Source: Streptomyces sp. HUAS MG91 (lineage in GTDB: Bacteria > Actinomycetota > Actinomycetes > Streptomycetales > Streptomycetaceae). From it: 64,000 bases of DNA. The stretch covers positions 7,378,001-7,442,000 of the forward strand of contig NZ_CP159534.1 of NCBI RefSeq assembly GCF_040529335.1, written 5' to 3'. Within the stretch, counting starts at the first letter, position 1; each line of letters opens with the position of its first letter. The position numbers and the translations under genes were made by a program. The notes under the pieces were generated by a model that did not search any database, was not told the origin of the DNA, and saw nothing but the letters and a program-made list of their open reading frames with translations. Positions 42,769 through 52,538 of this stretch are shown here, in pieces.

Positions 42769-42802
42769 GAGAGGGCCCGCGGAACCGTCCGCGGGCCCTC
42801 TC
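42769..42802. terminator. Terminator of cbtBA / convergent gene
   Basis: GAGAGGGCCCGCGG-AACCGT-CCGCGGGCCCTCTC, a 14-base perfect stem with six-base loop between cbtA and the convergent phosphatase-like gene. Confidence 0.82.
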
Positions 42803-42826
42803 GCGTTCACCGGTGCACCTGTGCCG

Positions 42827-43408
42827 TCACCGGGCCGGCGCCTCGGCGAGAGGCCGGCCGCAGCGCACGTTCCAGCGGCCGCCGCGGCCGCTCAGCTCGG
42901 TGACGGTCAGCGGTGCCACGTCGCAGCGCCAGTACGCCGACAGGGGCGCGCCCAGAGCGTGCACCACGGCGGCCCGCGCCAGCTCGGGCTCCACGACGCC
43001 GATGACGAGTCCGTCGCCGTCGAGCGCGTCCAGCCACCGCGACACCCGCCCGCACACGTCGGCCACCGACTCCCCGCCCCCGGCGCGGAACTCCGGATCC
43101 CCGAGCCACCGGCCCACGTCCTGCGGCGACTCCCCGCTCACCTCGGCCAGGGTCCGGCCGCGCCAGGCCCCCGTGTCCGGAGCGGCCAGCTCGTCCGGCG
43201 CGGCGACCGGGCCGAGCCCCAGCAGCCCGGCGGTCTCCCGGCAGCGCCGGCTCCCGGACACGACGGCCAGGTTGGGCGCCGGCAGCGCGGGGGCCGCGGC
43301 GACGGCGGCCGCCCGGCCGGCGGCGTCCAGCGCGGCCCCGTCGTCGAACCGGGCCTCGCGCAGCGAGGCGTTCAGGGCGGGAGAGACGAACCAGACGCGA
43401 CGGCTCAC
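42827..43408 (-). CDS. Histidine-phosphatase-fold protein lacking catalytic motif
   Basis: 193 residues aligning in layout with the CobC/phosphoglycerate-mutase-like superfamily: ARFDDGAALDAAGRAAAVAA, NLAVVSGSRRCRETAGLLGL, LAAPDTGAWRGRTLAEVSGE, RAGGGESVADVCGRVSRWLD. However the N-terminal R-H-G loop reads VSPALNASLREARF and the second catalytic His region reads VIGVVEPELARAAVV, so both catalytic histidines appear absent. GTG start with GGAAGG. It sits between cbtA and cobF; CobC dephosphorylates alpha-ribazole in B12 synthesis, so a non-catalytic relative in this place may have a regulatory or binding role. Confidence 0.75.
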   Translation of the reverse strand: MSRRVWFVSPALNASLREARFDDGAALDAAGRAAAVAAAPALPAPNLAVVSGSRRCRETAGLLGLGPVAAPDELAAPDTGAWRGRTLAEVSGESPQDVGRWLGDPEFRAGGGESVADVCGRVSRWLDALDGDGLVIGVVEPELARAAVVHALGAPLSAYWRCDVAPLTVTELSGRGGRWNVRCGRPLAEAPAR

Positions 43409-43597
43409 GACACGTTCCTTCCGGGGGACGGGCTTCGGCGACGGGCGGGGCGTCGGTGATCGGTGGACCCGGGAATCGGCCGGGCGAATCTAGCATCCGG
43501 CCCGTTCCCCCCTGGGCGCCGAGGGGAGCCGCCGGGCGGAGCCCGAACAAGGGGCCCGCGGCGGGGACGCGTGCCGTGAACTGCGAGACTGTCCGTC

Positions 43598-44428
43598 ATG
43601 GGCACGCAGAACACGCAGGGCACGGAGCAGCGCACGATCCTCGTCATCGGGATCGGCGCCGGTGACCCCGACCACCTCACCCTTCAGGCCGTGAAGGCCA
43701 TCCGGCGGGCCGACGTCTTCTTCGTCGTCGGCAAGGGTGCCGACAAGTCCGCGCTCACGGATCTGCGCCACCAGATGCTGGAGGAGCACGCCGAGGCCCC
43801 GTACCGCGTGGTGGAGGTCGAGGACCCGAGCCGGAACCGCCGCCCCATGGACCGCTCCGCCTACACGTCCACCATCGAGGACTGGCGGGCCCGGCGCGGC
43901 GACCTCTTCGAGCGGCTGATGCTGGACGAGCTGGCGCCGGGCCAGACCGGCGCGTTCCTCGTGTGGGGCGACCCGTCGCTCTACGACAGCACCCTCGGCA
44001 TCCTCGCCGACATCGAGACCCGCGGCCGGGTCTCCGCGGCCGTCGAGGTGGTCCCCGGCATCACCAGCGTGTCCACGCTCGCCGCGCGCCACCGCATCCC
44101 GCTCAACCAGGTGGGCCGCCCCGTGCACATCACCCCGGCGCGCCGCCTGCCCGAGGTCGGCCGACGCGACGACGGGGACATCGTCGTCATGCTCGACGGC
44201 GGCGAGTCGTTCACCCAGGTCGAGGGCGAGGGTCTGTGGATCTACTGGGGCGCCTACCTGGGAACCCCGGACGAGCTGCTGGTCGCCGGCCCGCTGGACG
44301 AGGTCCGCGACCGCATCCGGCAGGTGCGGTCCGAGGCGCGTGCGCGGCACGGCTGGATCATGGACACCTATCTGCTGCGGAACACGGACGGGCCGGCGCA
44401 GCCGTCCGCCCCCTCCGACCCCGCCTGA
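43598..44428 (+). CDS. cobF: Precorrin-6A synthase (deacetylating)
   Basis: 276 residues. A SAM-dependent corrin methyltransferase fold: TILVIGIGAGDPDHLTLQAV, VWGDPSLYDSTLGILADIE, VVPGITSVSTLAARHRIPLN, GEGLWIYWGAYLGTPDELLV; these spellings are those of CobF, which methylates precorrin-5 at C-1 with loss of acetate in the aerobic cobalamin pathway. The rest of the cob cluster is not in the window. A hexamer GAGACT (43585-43590) ends seven bases before the ATG, a possible leaderless start. Confidence 0.93.
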   Translation: MGTQNTQGTEQRTILVIGIGAGDPDHLTLQAVKAIRRADVFFVVGKGADKSALTDLRHQMLEEHAEAPYRVVEVEDPSRNRRPMDRSAYTSTIEDWRARRGDLFERLMLDELAPGQTGAFLVWGDPSLYDSTLGILADIETRGRVSAAVEVVPGITSVSTLAARHRIPLNQVGRPVHITPARRLPEVGRRDDGDIVVMLDGGESFTQVEGEGLWIYWGAYLGTPDELLVAGPLDEVRDRIRQVRSEARARHGWIMDTYLLRNTDGPAQPSAPSDPA

Positions 44429-44536
44429 CCGCCGGACGCGAGGCGCGGGCCCGGCCCTGTGACACGTACGAGGCCGGCGCCGGAAGATCTCCGACGCCGG
44501 CCCCGTGAAGTCCGCCCGGTCCGTGGGCCCTTGCGA

Positions 44537-44998
44537 TCAGTCCACTGCCTGCCCGCACTTGGCCCGCAGTTCCGCGATGGCGTTCTCGAAGTCCGTGAGG
44601 GACTCGAAGGCGCGGTAGACGGAGGCGAAGCGCATGTAGGCCACCGGGTCCAGCTCGCTGAGCGGTTCCAGCACGGCCAGCCCCACGTCGTGCGTGCTCA
44701 GCTGGGCGCTGCCGGCGGCCCGCAGGTTCTCCTCCACCTGCTGGCCGAGCCGGTCGAGCATGTCCTCCGTGATGGGACGGCCCTGGCACGCCTTGCGGAC
44801 ACTGCTGACGATCTTCGTACGGCTGAACGGCTCGGTCACCCCGCTGCGCTTGACCACGAGGAGCGAGTACGTCTCCAGCGTGGTGAAACGGCGCTGGCAG
44901 TGGGCGCACTGGCGGCGTCGGCGGATCGATGTGCCGTCATCGGTCGACCGGCTGTCGATGACGCGGCTGTCGGGGAGCCTGCAGAAGGGGCAGTACAC
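44537..44998 (-). CDS. nrdR: Transcriptional repressor NrdR
   Basis: 153 residues. Zinc ribbon with C-P-F-C at the start ([17 protein letters not shown]) and [16 protein letters not shown], followed by the ATP-cone [20 protein letters not shown]. NrdR senses ATP/dATP and represses ribonucleotide reductase genes. GTG start with AAGGA nine bases upstream. In Streptomyces nrdR normally precedes nrdJ (B12-dependent reductase); no reductase gene follows here, and it ends without the acidic C-terminal extension I recall for the S. coelicolor protein, so this may be a second NrdR. Confidence 0.92.
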   Translation of the reverse strand: MYCPFCRLPDSRVIDSRSTDDGTSIRRRRQCAHCQRRFTTLETYSLLVVKRSGVTEPFSRTKIVSSVRKACQGRPITEDMLDRLGQQVEENLRAAGSAQLSTHDVGLAVLEPLSELDPVAYMRFASVYRAFESLTDFENAIAELRAKCGQAVD

Positions 44999-45175
44999 CG
45001 TTCGTGTCCTTTCGGATTGCCTCGGACGGTTGGGTGTTCGTCCGGCGTCCGGCCGACCGTGGAGCGACGCCCATCGTAACGTAACTGACCTGCGGCTTTT
45101 CCTGAACTCAACCAAGTCCGCCCGCAGTCAGGGCGCGACTTCCGGGTTCTGCCGGATCCCCGACACCGTGCCGGA

Positions 45176-47494
45176 TCAGGCCGGACCGAGCTCCCCGCGC
45201 ACGGTCCGCGCGGCTGCGACCAGGTTCTCCAGCGAGGAGCGGGTCTCGGGCCGGCCGCGGGTCTTCAGGCCGCAGTCCGGGTTGACCCACAGCCGCTCGG
45301 CGGGAATCGCCTCGAGTCCCGTACGCAGCAGCCCGGCCATCTCGTCCGCGCTCGGCACGCGCGGGGAGTGGATGTCGTAGACACCGGGACCGGCCTCGCG
45401 CGGGTAGCCGTGCGCGGCGAGTTCGCGGGCGACCTGCATGTGCGAGCGCGCCGCCTCCAGGCTGATCACGTCGGCGTCGAGATCGTCGATCGCCTGCACG
45501 ATGTCCCCGAACTCGGCGTAGCACATGTGCGTGTGGATCTGGGTGCCCGGGCGCACCCCGGCGGTGGCGAGCCGGAACGCCTCCGTCGCCCAGTCCAGGT
45601 AGGCGGCACGGTCGGCGGCGCGCAGCGGCAGGGTCTCGCGCAGCGCGGGCTCGTCGACCTGGATGACCGAGGTGCCGTTCGCCTCCAGGTCGTCGACCTC
45701 GTCGCGCAGGGCGAGGGCGACCTGGCGCGCGGTGTCGCCGAGCGGCTGGTCGTCGCGGACGAAGGACCAGGCGAGCATCGTCACGGGACCGGTGAGCATG
45801 CCCTTGACCGGGCGGTCGGACAGCGACTGGGCGTACGACGTCCAGCGCACCGTCATCGGCCCGGGACGGGAGACGTCCCCGGCCAGGACCGGCGGCCGGA
45901 CGTAGCGGGTGCCGTAGGACTGCACCCAGCCGTGCCGCGTGGCGAGGTAGCCGGTGAGCTGCTCGGCGAAGTACTGGACCATGTCGTTGCGTTCGGGCTC
46001 GCCGTGCACCAGGACGTCGATCCCGGCCTTCTCCTGGAAGGAGACGACGTCCCGGATCTCGGTCCTGATGCGCTCCTCGTAGCCCGCGGTGTCGATCCGC
46101 CCCGCCCTCAAGTCGGCACGGGCCGTGCGCAGTTCGGTGGTCTGCGGGAACGAGCCGATCGTGGTCGTCGGCAGCAGCGGCAGGCCCAGATGGGCACGCT
46201 GGGCGGCGGCCCGCGCCGGGTACGGCTGGGAGCGCCGCCCGTCCGCGTCCGTCACGGCTTCGCAGCGAGCGCCTACCGCGGGGTCGCGGGTGAGGGGGGA
46301 GGTGGCGCGGGAGGCGAGGTCGGCCTTGTTGGCGGAGAGTTCCGCGGTGATCGTGTGGGTGCCCCGGGCCAGGCCCTTGGCGAGCGTCACGATCTCGGCG
46401 GTCTTCTGCCTGGCGAAGGCGAGCCAGCGCAGGATCTGCGGTTCGATGTCACGCTCCGCGGACGTGTCCAGCGGGACGTGCAGGAGCGAGCAGGAGGCGG
46501 CGACGTCGACCCGGTCGGCGAGGCCCAGGAGGGTGCCGAGCGTGGCGAGGGACCTCTCCAGGTCGTTGATCCAGATGTTGCGGCCGTCGACGACACCGGC
46601 GACCAGGCGCTTGCCGGGCAGGCCGCCGACCGCGGCGAGCGCCTCCAGGTTGGCGGCCGCGCCGCCGGTGAAGTCCAGGGTGAGACCGTCGACCGGGGTC
46701 CTCGCCAGGACCGGAAGGGCGTCGCCGAGCCGGTCGAAGTAGGAGGCGACCAGCAGCTGGGGCCGGTCCGTGAGGGCACCGAGGGTCCGGTAGGCGCGCT
46801 CGGCGGCGCCGAGGTCGGCCGGAGTGCGGTCCTGGACCAGGGCCGGCTCGTCCAGCTGCACCCACTCGGCTCCGGCGGCGCGCAGGTCGGCGAGGACTTC
46901 CGCGTACACCGGGAGCAGCCGGTCGAGGAGGGTGAGCGGGTCGAAGCCGGTGTCGACGCCGGGCGCGGGCTTGGCGAGGAGGAGATAGGTGACCGGGCCG
47001 ACGAGGACCGGGCGGGGGGACAGCCCCAGGGCGAGGGCTTCCGTCAGCTCCGCGACCTGCCGGGCGGAGTCGGCGGAGAAGACCGTGTCCGGCCCCAACT
47101 CGGGCACCAGATAGTGGTAGTTGGTGTCGAACCACTTGGTCATCTCCAGCGGCGCCACGTCCTGCGTGCCGCGCGCCATGGCGAACAGGCCGTCCAGCGC
47201 GTCGGCGTCCACGGCGGCGCGGTGGCGCTCGGGGATCGCGCCGACCATGACGGTGGTGTCGAGGACGTGGTCGTAGAGGGAGAAGTCGCCGGTGGGGACT
47301 TCGGTGATCCCGGCGGCGGCGAGCGCCCGCCAGTTCTCCCGGCGCAGTCCGGCGGCGGTGGCCCGGAGGACGTCGGCGGTGACCCGGCCCTTCCAGTAGC
47401 CCTCGATCGCCTTCTTGAGCTCGCGGTCCCGTCCCTGACGGGGGTAGCCGTACACGGTGGCCCGTGCTGCCGCGGCTGCGGTCCTGGTGGTCAC
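45176..47494 (-). CDS. metE: Cobalamin-independent methionine synthase
   Basis: 772 residues, full length. It transfers methyl from 5-methyltetrahydropteroyl-tri-L-glutamate to homocysteine. N-terminal domain with [21 protein letters not shown]-terminal barrel with [20 protein letters not shown], zinc ligands in [13 protein letters not shown] and [20 protein letters not shown] with GAAGGAG upstream. A cobalamin riboswitch lies in the leader, so AdoCbl should silence it in favour of the B12-dependent MetH. Confidence 0.96.
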   Translation of the reverse strand: MTTRTAAAAARATVYGYPRQGRDRELKKAIEGYWKGRVTADVLRATAAGLRRENWRALAAAGITEVPTGDFSLYDHVLDTTVMVGAIPERHRAAVDADALDGLFAMARGTQDVAPLEMTKWFDTNYHYLVPELGPDTVFSADSARQVAELTEALALGLSPRPVLVGPVTYLLLAKPAPGVDTGFDPLTLLDRLLPVYAEVLADLRAAGAEWVQLDEPALVQDRTPADLGAAERAYRTLGALTDRPQLLVASYFDRLGDALPVLARTPVDGLTLDFTGGAAANLEALAAVGGLPGKRLVAGVVDGRNIWINDLERSLATLGTLLGLADRVDVAASCSLLHVPLDTSAERDIEPQILRWLAFARQKTAEIVTLAKGLARGTHTITAELSANKADLASRATSPLTRDPAVGARCEAVTDADGRRSQPYPARAAAQRAHLGLPLLPTTTIGSFPQTTELRTARADLRAGRIDTAGYEERIRTEIRDVVSFQEKAGIDVLVHGEPERNDMVQYFAEQLTGYLATRHGWVQSYGTRYVRPPVLAGDVSRPGPMTVRWTSYAQSLSDRPVKGMLTGPVTMLAWSFVRDDQPLGDTARQVALALRDEVDDLEANGTSVIQVDEPALRETLPLRAADRAAYLDWATEAFRLATAGVRPGTQIHTHMCYAEFGDIVQAIDDLDADVISLEAARSHMQVARELAAHGYPREAGPGVYDIHSPRVPSADEMAGLLRTGLEAIPAERLWVNPDCGLKTRGRPETRSSLENLVAAARTVRGELGPA

Positions 47495-47693
47495 GGAGTT
47501 CTCCTTCGAGAGACGTATCCCTGGAATCCCGAGAACCCGAACGCGCGAAGGAGCGACGGCGGAGCGACTCCCGCGCCGCGATGGCACGGCCGTCCGCCGG
47601 ATGTGTACTGCCCCGGTCACCGACCGGGGATGCCCCTGACCCGCCCTCGAGGTCACCGGAATCTCCGCGCACGCGTCGTACGCGCGCGGGCAG

Positions 47694-47872
47694 TCGGCAG
47701 GTCTTCGGACTCGCGGGCGCCTCCCGTGCGTGTCGCCACGTACGGAACTCCTACTGGCCGTCGCTTCCCAGGTCCCGTTCTCCGGAGCCCAGTGCGTATG
47801 ACGGCGGTCGTTCCCACTCACCGCTGCGGGGCAGTCCCGGATTCCCACCGGGTTCCCTCTTACGACGCATCC
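47694..47872 (-). ncRNA. Cobalamin riboswitch in the metE leader
   Basis: On the minus strand: AAGAGGGAACCCGGTGGGAA at the 5' side, then TCCGGGACTGCCCCGCAGCG, GGGAAGCGACGGCCAGTAGG and the closing GAGTCCGAAGACCTGCC, the complete conserved cobalamin core in order. A GC-rich palindromic stretch (about 47668-47690) between it and the metE start can serve as expression platform. Boundaries approximate. Confidence 0.95.
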
Positions 47873-47986
47873 CGCCTGGCGGACGGGGCGAACCAGCTGC
47901 GGGGCACACTCTACGGGCTGCCGGTGCGCACCACGACGCCGATTCCCGATGCGGGGCGCCCCGGACCCGGTGCCGGGGCGCCGGCG

Positions 47987-49447
47987 CTACGGCTGGACGG
48001 GTGGCTGGTAGCCGAGTGTGGTGCCCAGCAGCCACATCAGGCCGAGAACCACCGGGAGTTGGATGACCAGCTGGACCGCGGTGAACCCCACCACGTGTCG
48101 TGCGCGCAGCCCGAGGATGCCCAGGACCGGGAGCATCCAGAAGGGATTGACCAGATTGGGCAGGGCCTCGGCGGCGTTGTAGATCTGCACCGTCCAGCCC
48201 AGGTGGTAGTGGAGGTCGTTCGCGGCGTCCATCACGTACGGCGCCTCGATGATCCACTTTCCGCCGCCGGAGGGCACGAACACCCCGAGCACGGCCGAGT
48301 AGATCCCGACCACGAGCCCGAACGTGGAGCTGGACGCGATGCCGACGAACCCCTCCGAGATGTAGTGCGCCAGCGTGAACCCCTCGCCGTTCGCCGCCTT
48401 CGTCATGATGCCCGCGATCCCGGCGTAGAACGGGAACTGGATCAGGATGCCGCCGCAGGCGGGCACCGCCTTGGCGACCGCGCGCAGGAAGCCGCGGGGA
48501 CGCCAGTGCAGCAGCAGACCCAGCGTCAGGAACAGCAGGTTGTACGTGTTCAGGCTGGAGATGACCTGGATCGGATCGTGCGCGGCCAGCTCGCGCGTCA
48601 GCCAGCCGAGGACCAGCGCGCCGATGAACAACGGCAGCACCGGGCTGTACTCCAGCCATTCGCCCGGCCGCGTCCGGGGCGGCAGCGGTTCGGGCCGGTC
48701 GTCGAGATCCACCCCCAGATCGGGGGCGGTGACCGCGTGCCGCGCGCGCGGCGCCGACAGATAGGCGATGCCCACGCCCATCACGAACACCACCAGCGCC
48801 ACGACCAGCGACTGCCACAGGAAGATCGTCTCCCGGAACGGGATCACGCCGGTCACGCTCAGCAGCTTCGGCGGCAGGCTCGCGGGATTGGCCTGCAACT
48901 GCGCCGCCGAGGAGCTGAGACCCAGCGCCCACAGGCCGCCGATGCCCATGAACGCCGCCGCGGCCGCCGCCCGGTAGTCCAGGGCCAGCTCCCGCCGCCT
49001 CGCCATCGCCTTGGCCAGCAGCGCGGCGAAGACCATGCCGAATCCCCAGTTCACCAGGGACGCCGACAGGCCCATGGCGGCGATGAACGCCACCCCGCCC
49101 CGGCCGGTGCGCGGGATCGCCGCGAGCCGCTCGATCAGCCGGTCGGCGGGCGGCGACGACGCGAGCACGAAACCCGTGACGACCACGAGGGACATCTGCA
49201 TCGTGAACGGGATCAGGTCCCAGAAGCCCGTCGAGAAGGTGTCGGCGACCTCCGTCGGCGCGGCCCCGAAGGCCAGCGCGGCGACGGCCACGACGACGAC
49301 GGCGGCCAGCGCGAAGACGAACGCGTCGGGGAACCACTTCTCGACGAACCCGGCGAACCGCAGCGCCCACCGCGCCAGCAGCCCGTCCCGCCCGCCGTCC
49401 TCCGGCCCCGCGGCGGGCCGGGCGCCGACGCGTGGCGCGGTGCTCAC
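47987..49447 (-). CDS. Short-chain fatty acid transporter (AtoE/TIGR00366-like)
   Basis: 486 residues, 11-13 membrane helices: FVEKWFPDAFVFALAAVVVV, STGFWDLIPFTMQMSLVVVT, SLVNWGFGMVFAALLAKAMA, QFPFYAGIAGIMTKAANGEG, FVPSGGGKWIIEAPYVMDAA. These are characteristic of the AtoE-type short-chain fatty acid transporters. GTG start overlaps the amidase stop (GTGA), so import and amide hydrolysis are coupled; the real substrate might be an amide or its acid. Confidence 0.9.
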   Translation of the reverse strand: MSTAPRVGARPAAGPEDGGRDGLLARWALRFAGFVEKWFPDAFVFALAAVVVVAVAALAFGAAPTEVADTFSTGFWDLIPFTMQMSLVVVTGFVLASSPPADRLIERLAAIPRTGRGGVAFIAAMGLSASLVNWGFGMVFAALLAKAMARRRELALDYRAAAAAAFMGIGGLWALGLSSSAAQLQANPASLPPKLLSVTGVIPFRETIFLWQSLVVALVVFVMGVGIAYLSAPRARHAVTAPDLGVDLDDRPEPLPPRTRPGEWLEYSPVLPLFIGALVLGWLTRELAAHDPIQVISSLNTYNLLFLTLGLLLHWRPRGFLRAVAKAVPACGGILIQFPFYAGIAGIMTKAANGEGFTLAHYISEGFVGIASSSTFGLVVGIYSAVLGVFVPSGGGKWIIEAPYVMDAANDLHYHLGWTVQIYNAAEALPNLVNPFWMLPVLGILGLRARHVVGFTAVQLVIQLPVVLGLMWLLGTTLGYQPPVQP

Positions 49448-50862
49448 GCCGGTGCCCCGGGCTCGCGTGGCGTGACCGGCAGCAGCCCGGCCACACCGAA
49501 CGACTGCTCCAGGCGCGCCGCGTAGGACAGCAGCCGTGCCTCGTCGCCCGGCCGCCCGATCAGCTGGAGCCCGACGGGCAGCCCCGAGGCCGAGAACCCG
49601 CACGGCAACGCCACCACCGGACAGCCCGTCAGGCTGACGAAGAAGGTGATCGCGATCCAGTCGATGTAGGTCTCGGTCGCCACCCCGTCCAGCGTCCGGG
49701 GCGAGGTCCACTCGACCGGGAACGGCTCCAGGGGCGCGGACGGACACACGAGCAGATCGTGGTCCCCGAAGAAGTCGAGGACCCGGTGGAAGAGTTCACC
49801 GCGGGTCCGTTCGGCCTGCTGCAGCCGGGCGACCGACTGGTTCAGGCCGCTCTCGATGTTCCAGACGATGTCCGGCTTGATCCGGTCCCGGTGCGCCGCG
49901 AGCAGTCCGCCGTGCAGGGCGGCGACCAGATGCCCGCGCAGCGCCTGGAAGGCGTCGTAGGCGCCGCTGAAGTCGGGGCACTCCTCGACCACGTCCGCGC
50001 CCAGCGCCTCGATGTGCTTCAGCGCGCCCGCACACACCCGCCTGACCTCCCGCTCGACCGGCAGCACCCCGAGGTCGGGGCTGTAGCCGACCCGGCGCGG
50101 CGCGTCGAAGGTGTCGAGACGGTCGAGGAACGACGCGGGACACTCGGGGCGGGTGAGCGGGTCGTGCGGGTCGGACCCGACCATCGCGTCCAGCATCAGC
50201 GCGAGATCGGGGACGTTGCGGGCCATCGGCCCCTCCACCCACAGCGTGTCGAACGGTGTGGCGGGCCGCCGCCGGGGGATGCGGCCCGGCGTGGGGCGCA
50301 GGCCCACCGTGCCGTTGAAGCCCGACGGGGTGCGCAGGCTGCCGCCGAGGTCGTTGCCGGTGGCCAGCCAGGCGCTGCCCGAGGCCAGCGCCGCGGCCGA
50401 GCCGCCGGACGACCCGCCGACGGAGCGGCCCAGGTTCCACGGATTGCGGCTCGCGCCGAAGAGCGTGTTGTAGGTGTGCCCGCCGGCGAACTCCGGCACG
50501 TTCGACTTCGCGTACGGCACCGCCCCGTTGGACTCCAGGACCCTGACCATCGCGTCGGACTCGGCCGCGACCTCGTCGGTGAGCGGCGAACCGTGCGTGG
50601 TGCGCTGCCCCGCGACGTCGTTGTAGTCCTTCACCGCCACCGGCAGACCGGCCAGCATCCCGCGCTCCGCCGGAGCCCGCCGCTCCAGCTCCCGCGCGGC
50701 GCCGAGCGCGGCGTCGAAGAACCGGATGGGCAGCGCGTTGACCCGCTCGTCGGCCACCTCGGTGTGCGCCCGCAGTTCCTCCAGGACCGCGACCGGCGAG
50801 ACGTCACCGGATCGCAGCAGACGGACCACTTCGCGGGCCGTCATCGTGATGAGACTCGACAT
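49444..50862 (-). CDS. Amidase (amidase-signature family)
   Basis: 472 residues with the Ser-cisSer-Lys triad regions: Lys in GLPVAVKDYNDVAG, the Gly/Ser signature GRSVGGSSGGSAAALASGSA, and TGNDLGGSLRTPSGFNGTVG. ATG at 50862 (a GTG two codons upstream also fits). It hydrolyses a carboxamide to acid plus ammonia. Co-translated with an AtoE-like transporter and divergent from a tandem Lrp regulator, forming a small catabolic unit. Confidence 0.92.
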   Translation of the reverse strand: MSSLITMTAREVVRLLRSGDVSPVAVLEELRAHTEVADERVNALPIRFFDAALGAARELERRAPAERGMLAGLPVAVKDYNDVAGQRTTHGSPLTDEVAAESDAMVRVLESNGAVPYAKSNVPEFAGGHTYNTLFGASRNPWNLGRSVGGSSGGSAAALASGSAWLATGNDLGGSLRTPSGFNGTVGLRPTPGRIPRRRPATPFDTLWVEGPMARNVPDLALMLDAMVGSDPHDPLTRPECPASFLDRLDTFDAPRRVGYSPDLGVLPVEREVRRVCAGALKHIEALGADVVEECPDFSGAYDAFQALRGHLVAALHGGLLAAHRDRIKPDIVWNIESGLNQSVARLQQAERTRGELFHRVLDFFGDHDLLVCPSAPLEPFPVEWTSPRTLDGVATETYIDWIAITFFVSLTGCPVVALPCGFSASGLPVGLQLIGRPGDEARLLSYAARLEQSFGVAGLLPVTPREPGAPA

Positions 50863-50933
50863 GTTCACCTCGTCGGTTCGGCTGTCTTCGGCCTATGACG
50901 GTGCCGTCCAGGGGGAATTCGGGCAACGGACTC

Positions 50934-50960
50934 TTGTCACATGGAGGATGTGGCCATAAT
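50934..50960 (+). promoter_or_regulatory. Promoter of the Lrp-type regulator
   Basis: TTGTCA (-35) and CATAAT (-10, 50955-50960) with a 15-base spacer; the ATG follows eight bases later, so transcription should start at or beside the initiation codon. Confidence 0.5.
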
Positions 50961-50968
50961 TTTGGCCG

Positions 50969-51949
50969 ATGCCCGTATCCGAGGTCCTGAACGAGATCGA
51001 CCGGCAGGTGCTCGCCGCGCTGATGGTCGACGGCCGGGCCGGCTGGCGGACCGTCGCCGCCGCGCTGGGGAAGCCGGAGCGGACCGTCGCCCGGCGCGGC
51101 GCCCGGCTCCTGGACAGCGGCATGGTCGAGGTCAGAGCGCTCACCGACCCGCATCGCAGCGAGGACGCCGACCCGTTCATCGTGCACGGCCAGTGCCGCC
51201 CCGGCGCCGTGTGGACCACCGCGGCCGAACTCGCCCGCCGCCAGGACTGCGTGACCTGCTACGCGCTCTCCGGCCCGCAGCACTTCTACGCCGACATCTG
51301 GTGCCCCGGACGCCGCCAGGCCCAGCTGTTCCTGCACGAACTCGGCGCCACCGGCGGCCTCGCGCACCTCTCCGTCTCACCCGTCCTGGAGTACATCCGG
51401 ACCCTGCACGACTGGGAGCCCGGCATCCTCACCGCCGACCAGGCGCGAGCCGTCCGCACCACCGAGCCGGGACCCTGGCCCCGGTTCACCGAGCGGGTCG
51501 CCCTGGACCGGACCGACCGCGCCGTCGTCCGGGCGGTCACCGAGAACGGGCGCGCCACCTGCGAGGAGATCGCCCGGCAGGCCGGGATCTCGGAACAGAC
51601 CGCGGCCCGCCGGCTCGACCGGCTCCGCGACAGCGGACTCCTCGTGTTCCGGGCCGTGTTCGACCCCGCCCTCATCGGACTGCCCACCGCCGCGCTGCTG
51701 TGGATCCGCCCCAGGCCGGACCGCGTGGAGAGCGTCGCCGCGGCGCTGCGCGCGGAGCCGGCCGTGCGCTACGCGGCGCTCACCCTGGGCGCGCACCAGA
51801 TCGTCGCCGACGTCCGCCTCCCGTCGAAGGACGCCCTGCGCCGGCTCCTGCTCGGCGCACCGTGGCTGGCGGAGACCGACGCCGTCGAGAGCTCGCTCAT
51901 CCTCGACGTCCTGAAACAGAGCCAGGTCCTCAACGGCGCCCTGCGCTGA
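50969..51949 (+). CDS. Lrp/AsnC-family regulator with duplicated domains
   Basis: 326 residues, twice the usual ~150. First HTH about 8-55 (EIDRQVLAALMVDGRAGWRT), first RAM-like domain; second HTH about 178-225 (LDRTDRAVVRAVTENGRATC, EEIARQAGISEQTAARRLDR), second RAM-like domain to the end. Tandem Lrp proteins are common in actinomycetes and often control a divergent catabolic unit, here the amidase/transporter pair. Promoter appears leaderless. Confidence 0.9.
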   Translation: MPVSEVLNEIDRQVLAALMVDGRAGWRTVAAALGKPERTVARRGARLLDSGMVEVRALTDPHRSEDADPFIVHGQCRPGAVWTTAAELARRQDCVTCYALSGPQHFYADIWCPGRRQAQLFLHELGATGGLAHLSVSPVLEYIRTLHDWEPGILTADQARAVRTTEPGPWPRFTERVALDRTDRAVVRAVTENGRATCEEIARQAGISEQTAARRLDRLRDSGLLVFRAVFDPALIGLPTAALLWIRPRPDRVESVAAALRAEPAVRYAALTLGAHQIVADVRLPSKDALRRLLLGAPWLAETDAVESSLILDVLKQSQVLNGALR

Positions 51950-52104
51950 CCCGACGGACACCGCCCGCGCGGAGGCGGATCCTCGTGTTCGTGGACCTCG
52001 GCGAAAAATCTCGTGCGACAGCGGCAACCCGGCGCGGGGTCGTGCGTCGTGAGGGGGTGAAGGGCGCCGACCGGTGTCCTCGCCCCGACCGTGGAGAAAC
52101 GACC

Positions 52105-52518
52105 GTGAACCACCTCGTCCCCGTCCGCAGCGCCGTCCTCGCCACCGGCCTGCTGGCCGCCCTGGCCACGATCCCCGTCGCCCACGCCACCCCCGCGCAC
52201 TCGTCGGCGACCCCGGTGCCCGCGGCGTCCGCCACCAGCGCGCCGACCCCGGCCACCAGCACCCCGCCGACGGCCGAGCCGTCCGCCGCGCCGACCCTGC
52301 CGGGCGGCGGGAAGGATGCCACCGCGTCCGCGGTGCCGAGCGCCGCCGAGGGCACCGAGGCCCCCTCGGCCGTTCCTTCGGCCGCCCCTGCCGAGGACGA
52401 GCTGGCCCATACTGGTGCGTCGAACACCAGCACCACCGTGATGGGCGCCGGAGCCGTCGTCCTCGTCGCCGGTGGGGCGGGAGCCCTCATCGCCGTACGC
52501 CGCCGCTCGCACCGCTGA
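52105..52518 (+). CDS. LAxTG sortase-substrate surface protein
   Basis: 137 residues. Signal peptide (about 1-28, VLATGLLAALATIPVAHA), a low-complexity Ala/Thr/Pro/Ser stalk, and a C-terminal sorting signal: LAHTG (100-104), hydrophobic helix VMGAGAVVLVAGGAGALIAV and basic tail RRRSHR. LAxTG is the form preferred by class E sortases of Streptomyces, so the protein should be anchored to the cell wall. GTG with GGAG upstream. Directly followed by an ECF sigma factor gene. Confidence 0.82.
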   Translation: MNHLVPVRSAVLATGLLAALATIPVAHATPAHSSATPVPAASATSAPTPATSTPPTAEPSAAPTLPGGGKDATASAVPSAAEGTEAPSAVPSAAPAEDELAHTGASNTSTTVMGAGAVVLVAGGAGALIAVRRRSHR

Positions 52519-52538
52519 CCCCGCCCCCGAGGAACCCC

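Noticed and set aside
47495..47848. N-terminal extension of metE to 47848
   Set aside because: The extension would translate the cobalamin riboswitch; the GTG at 47494 has an ideal ribosome site and gives the family length of 772 residues.
45368..49525. A 1385-codon plus-strand frame across metE and its neighbours
   Set aside because: It is antisense to metE, its riboswitch and the transporter, all of which have clear family motifs; composition is a high-GC shadow (Arg/Gly/Val/Asp-rich).
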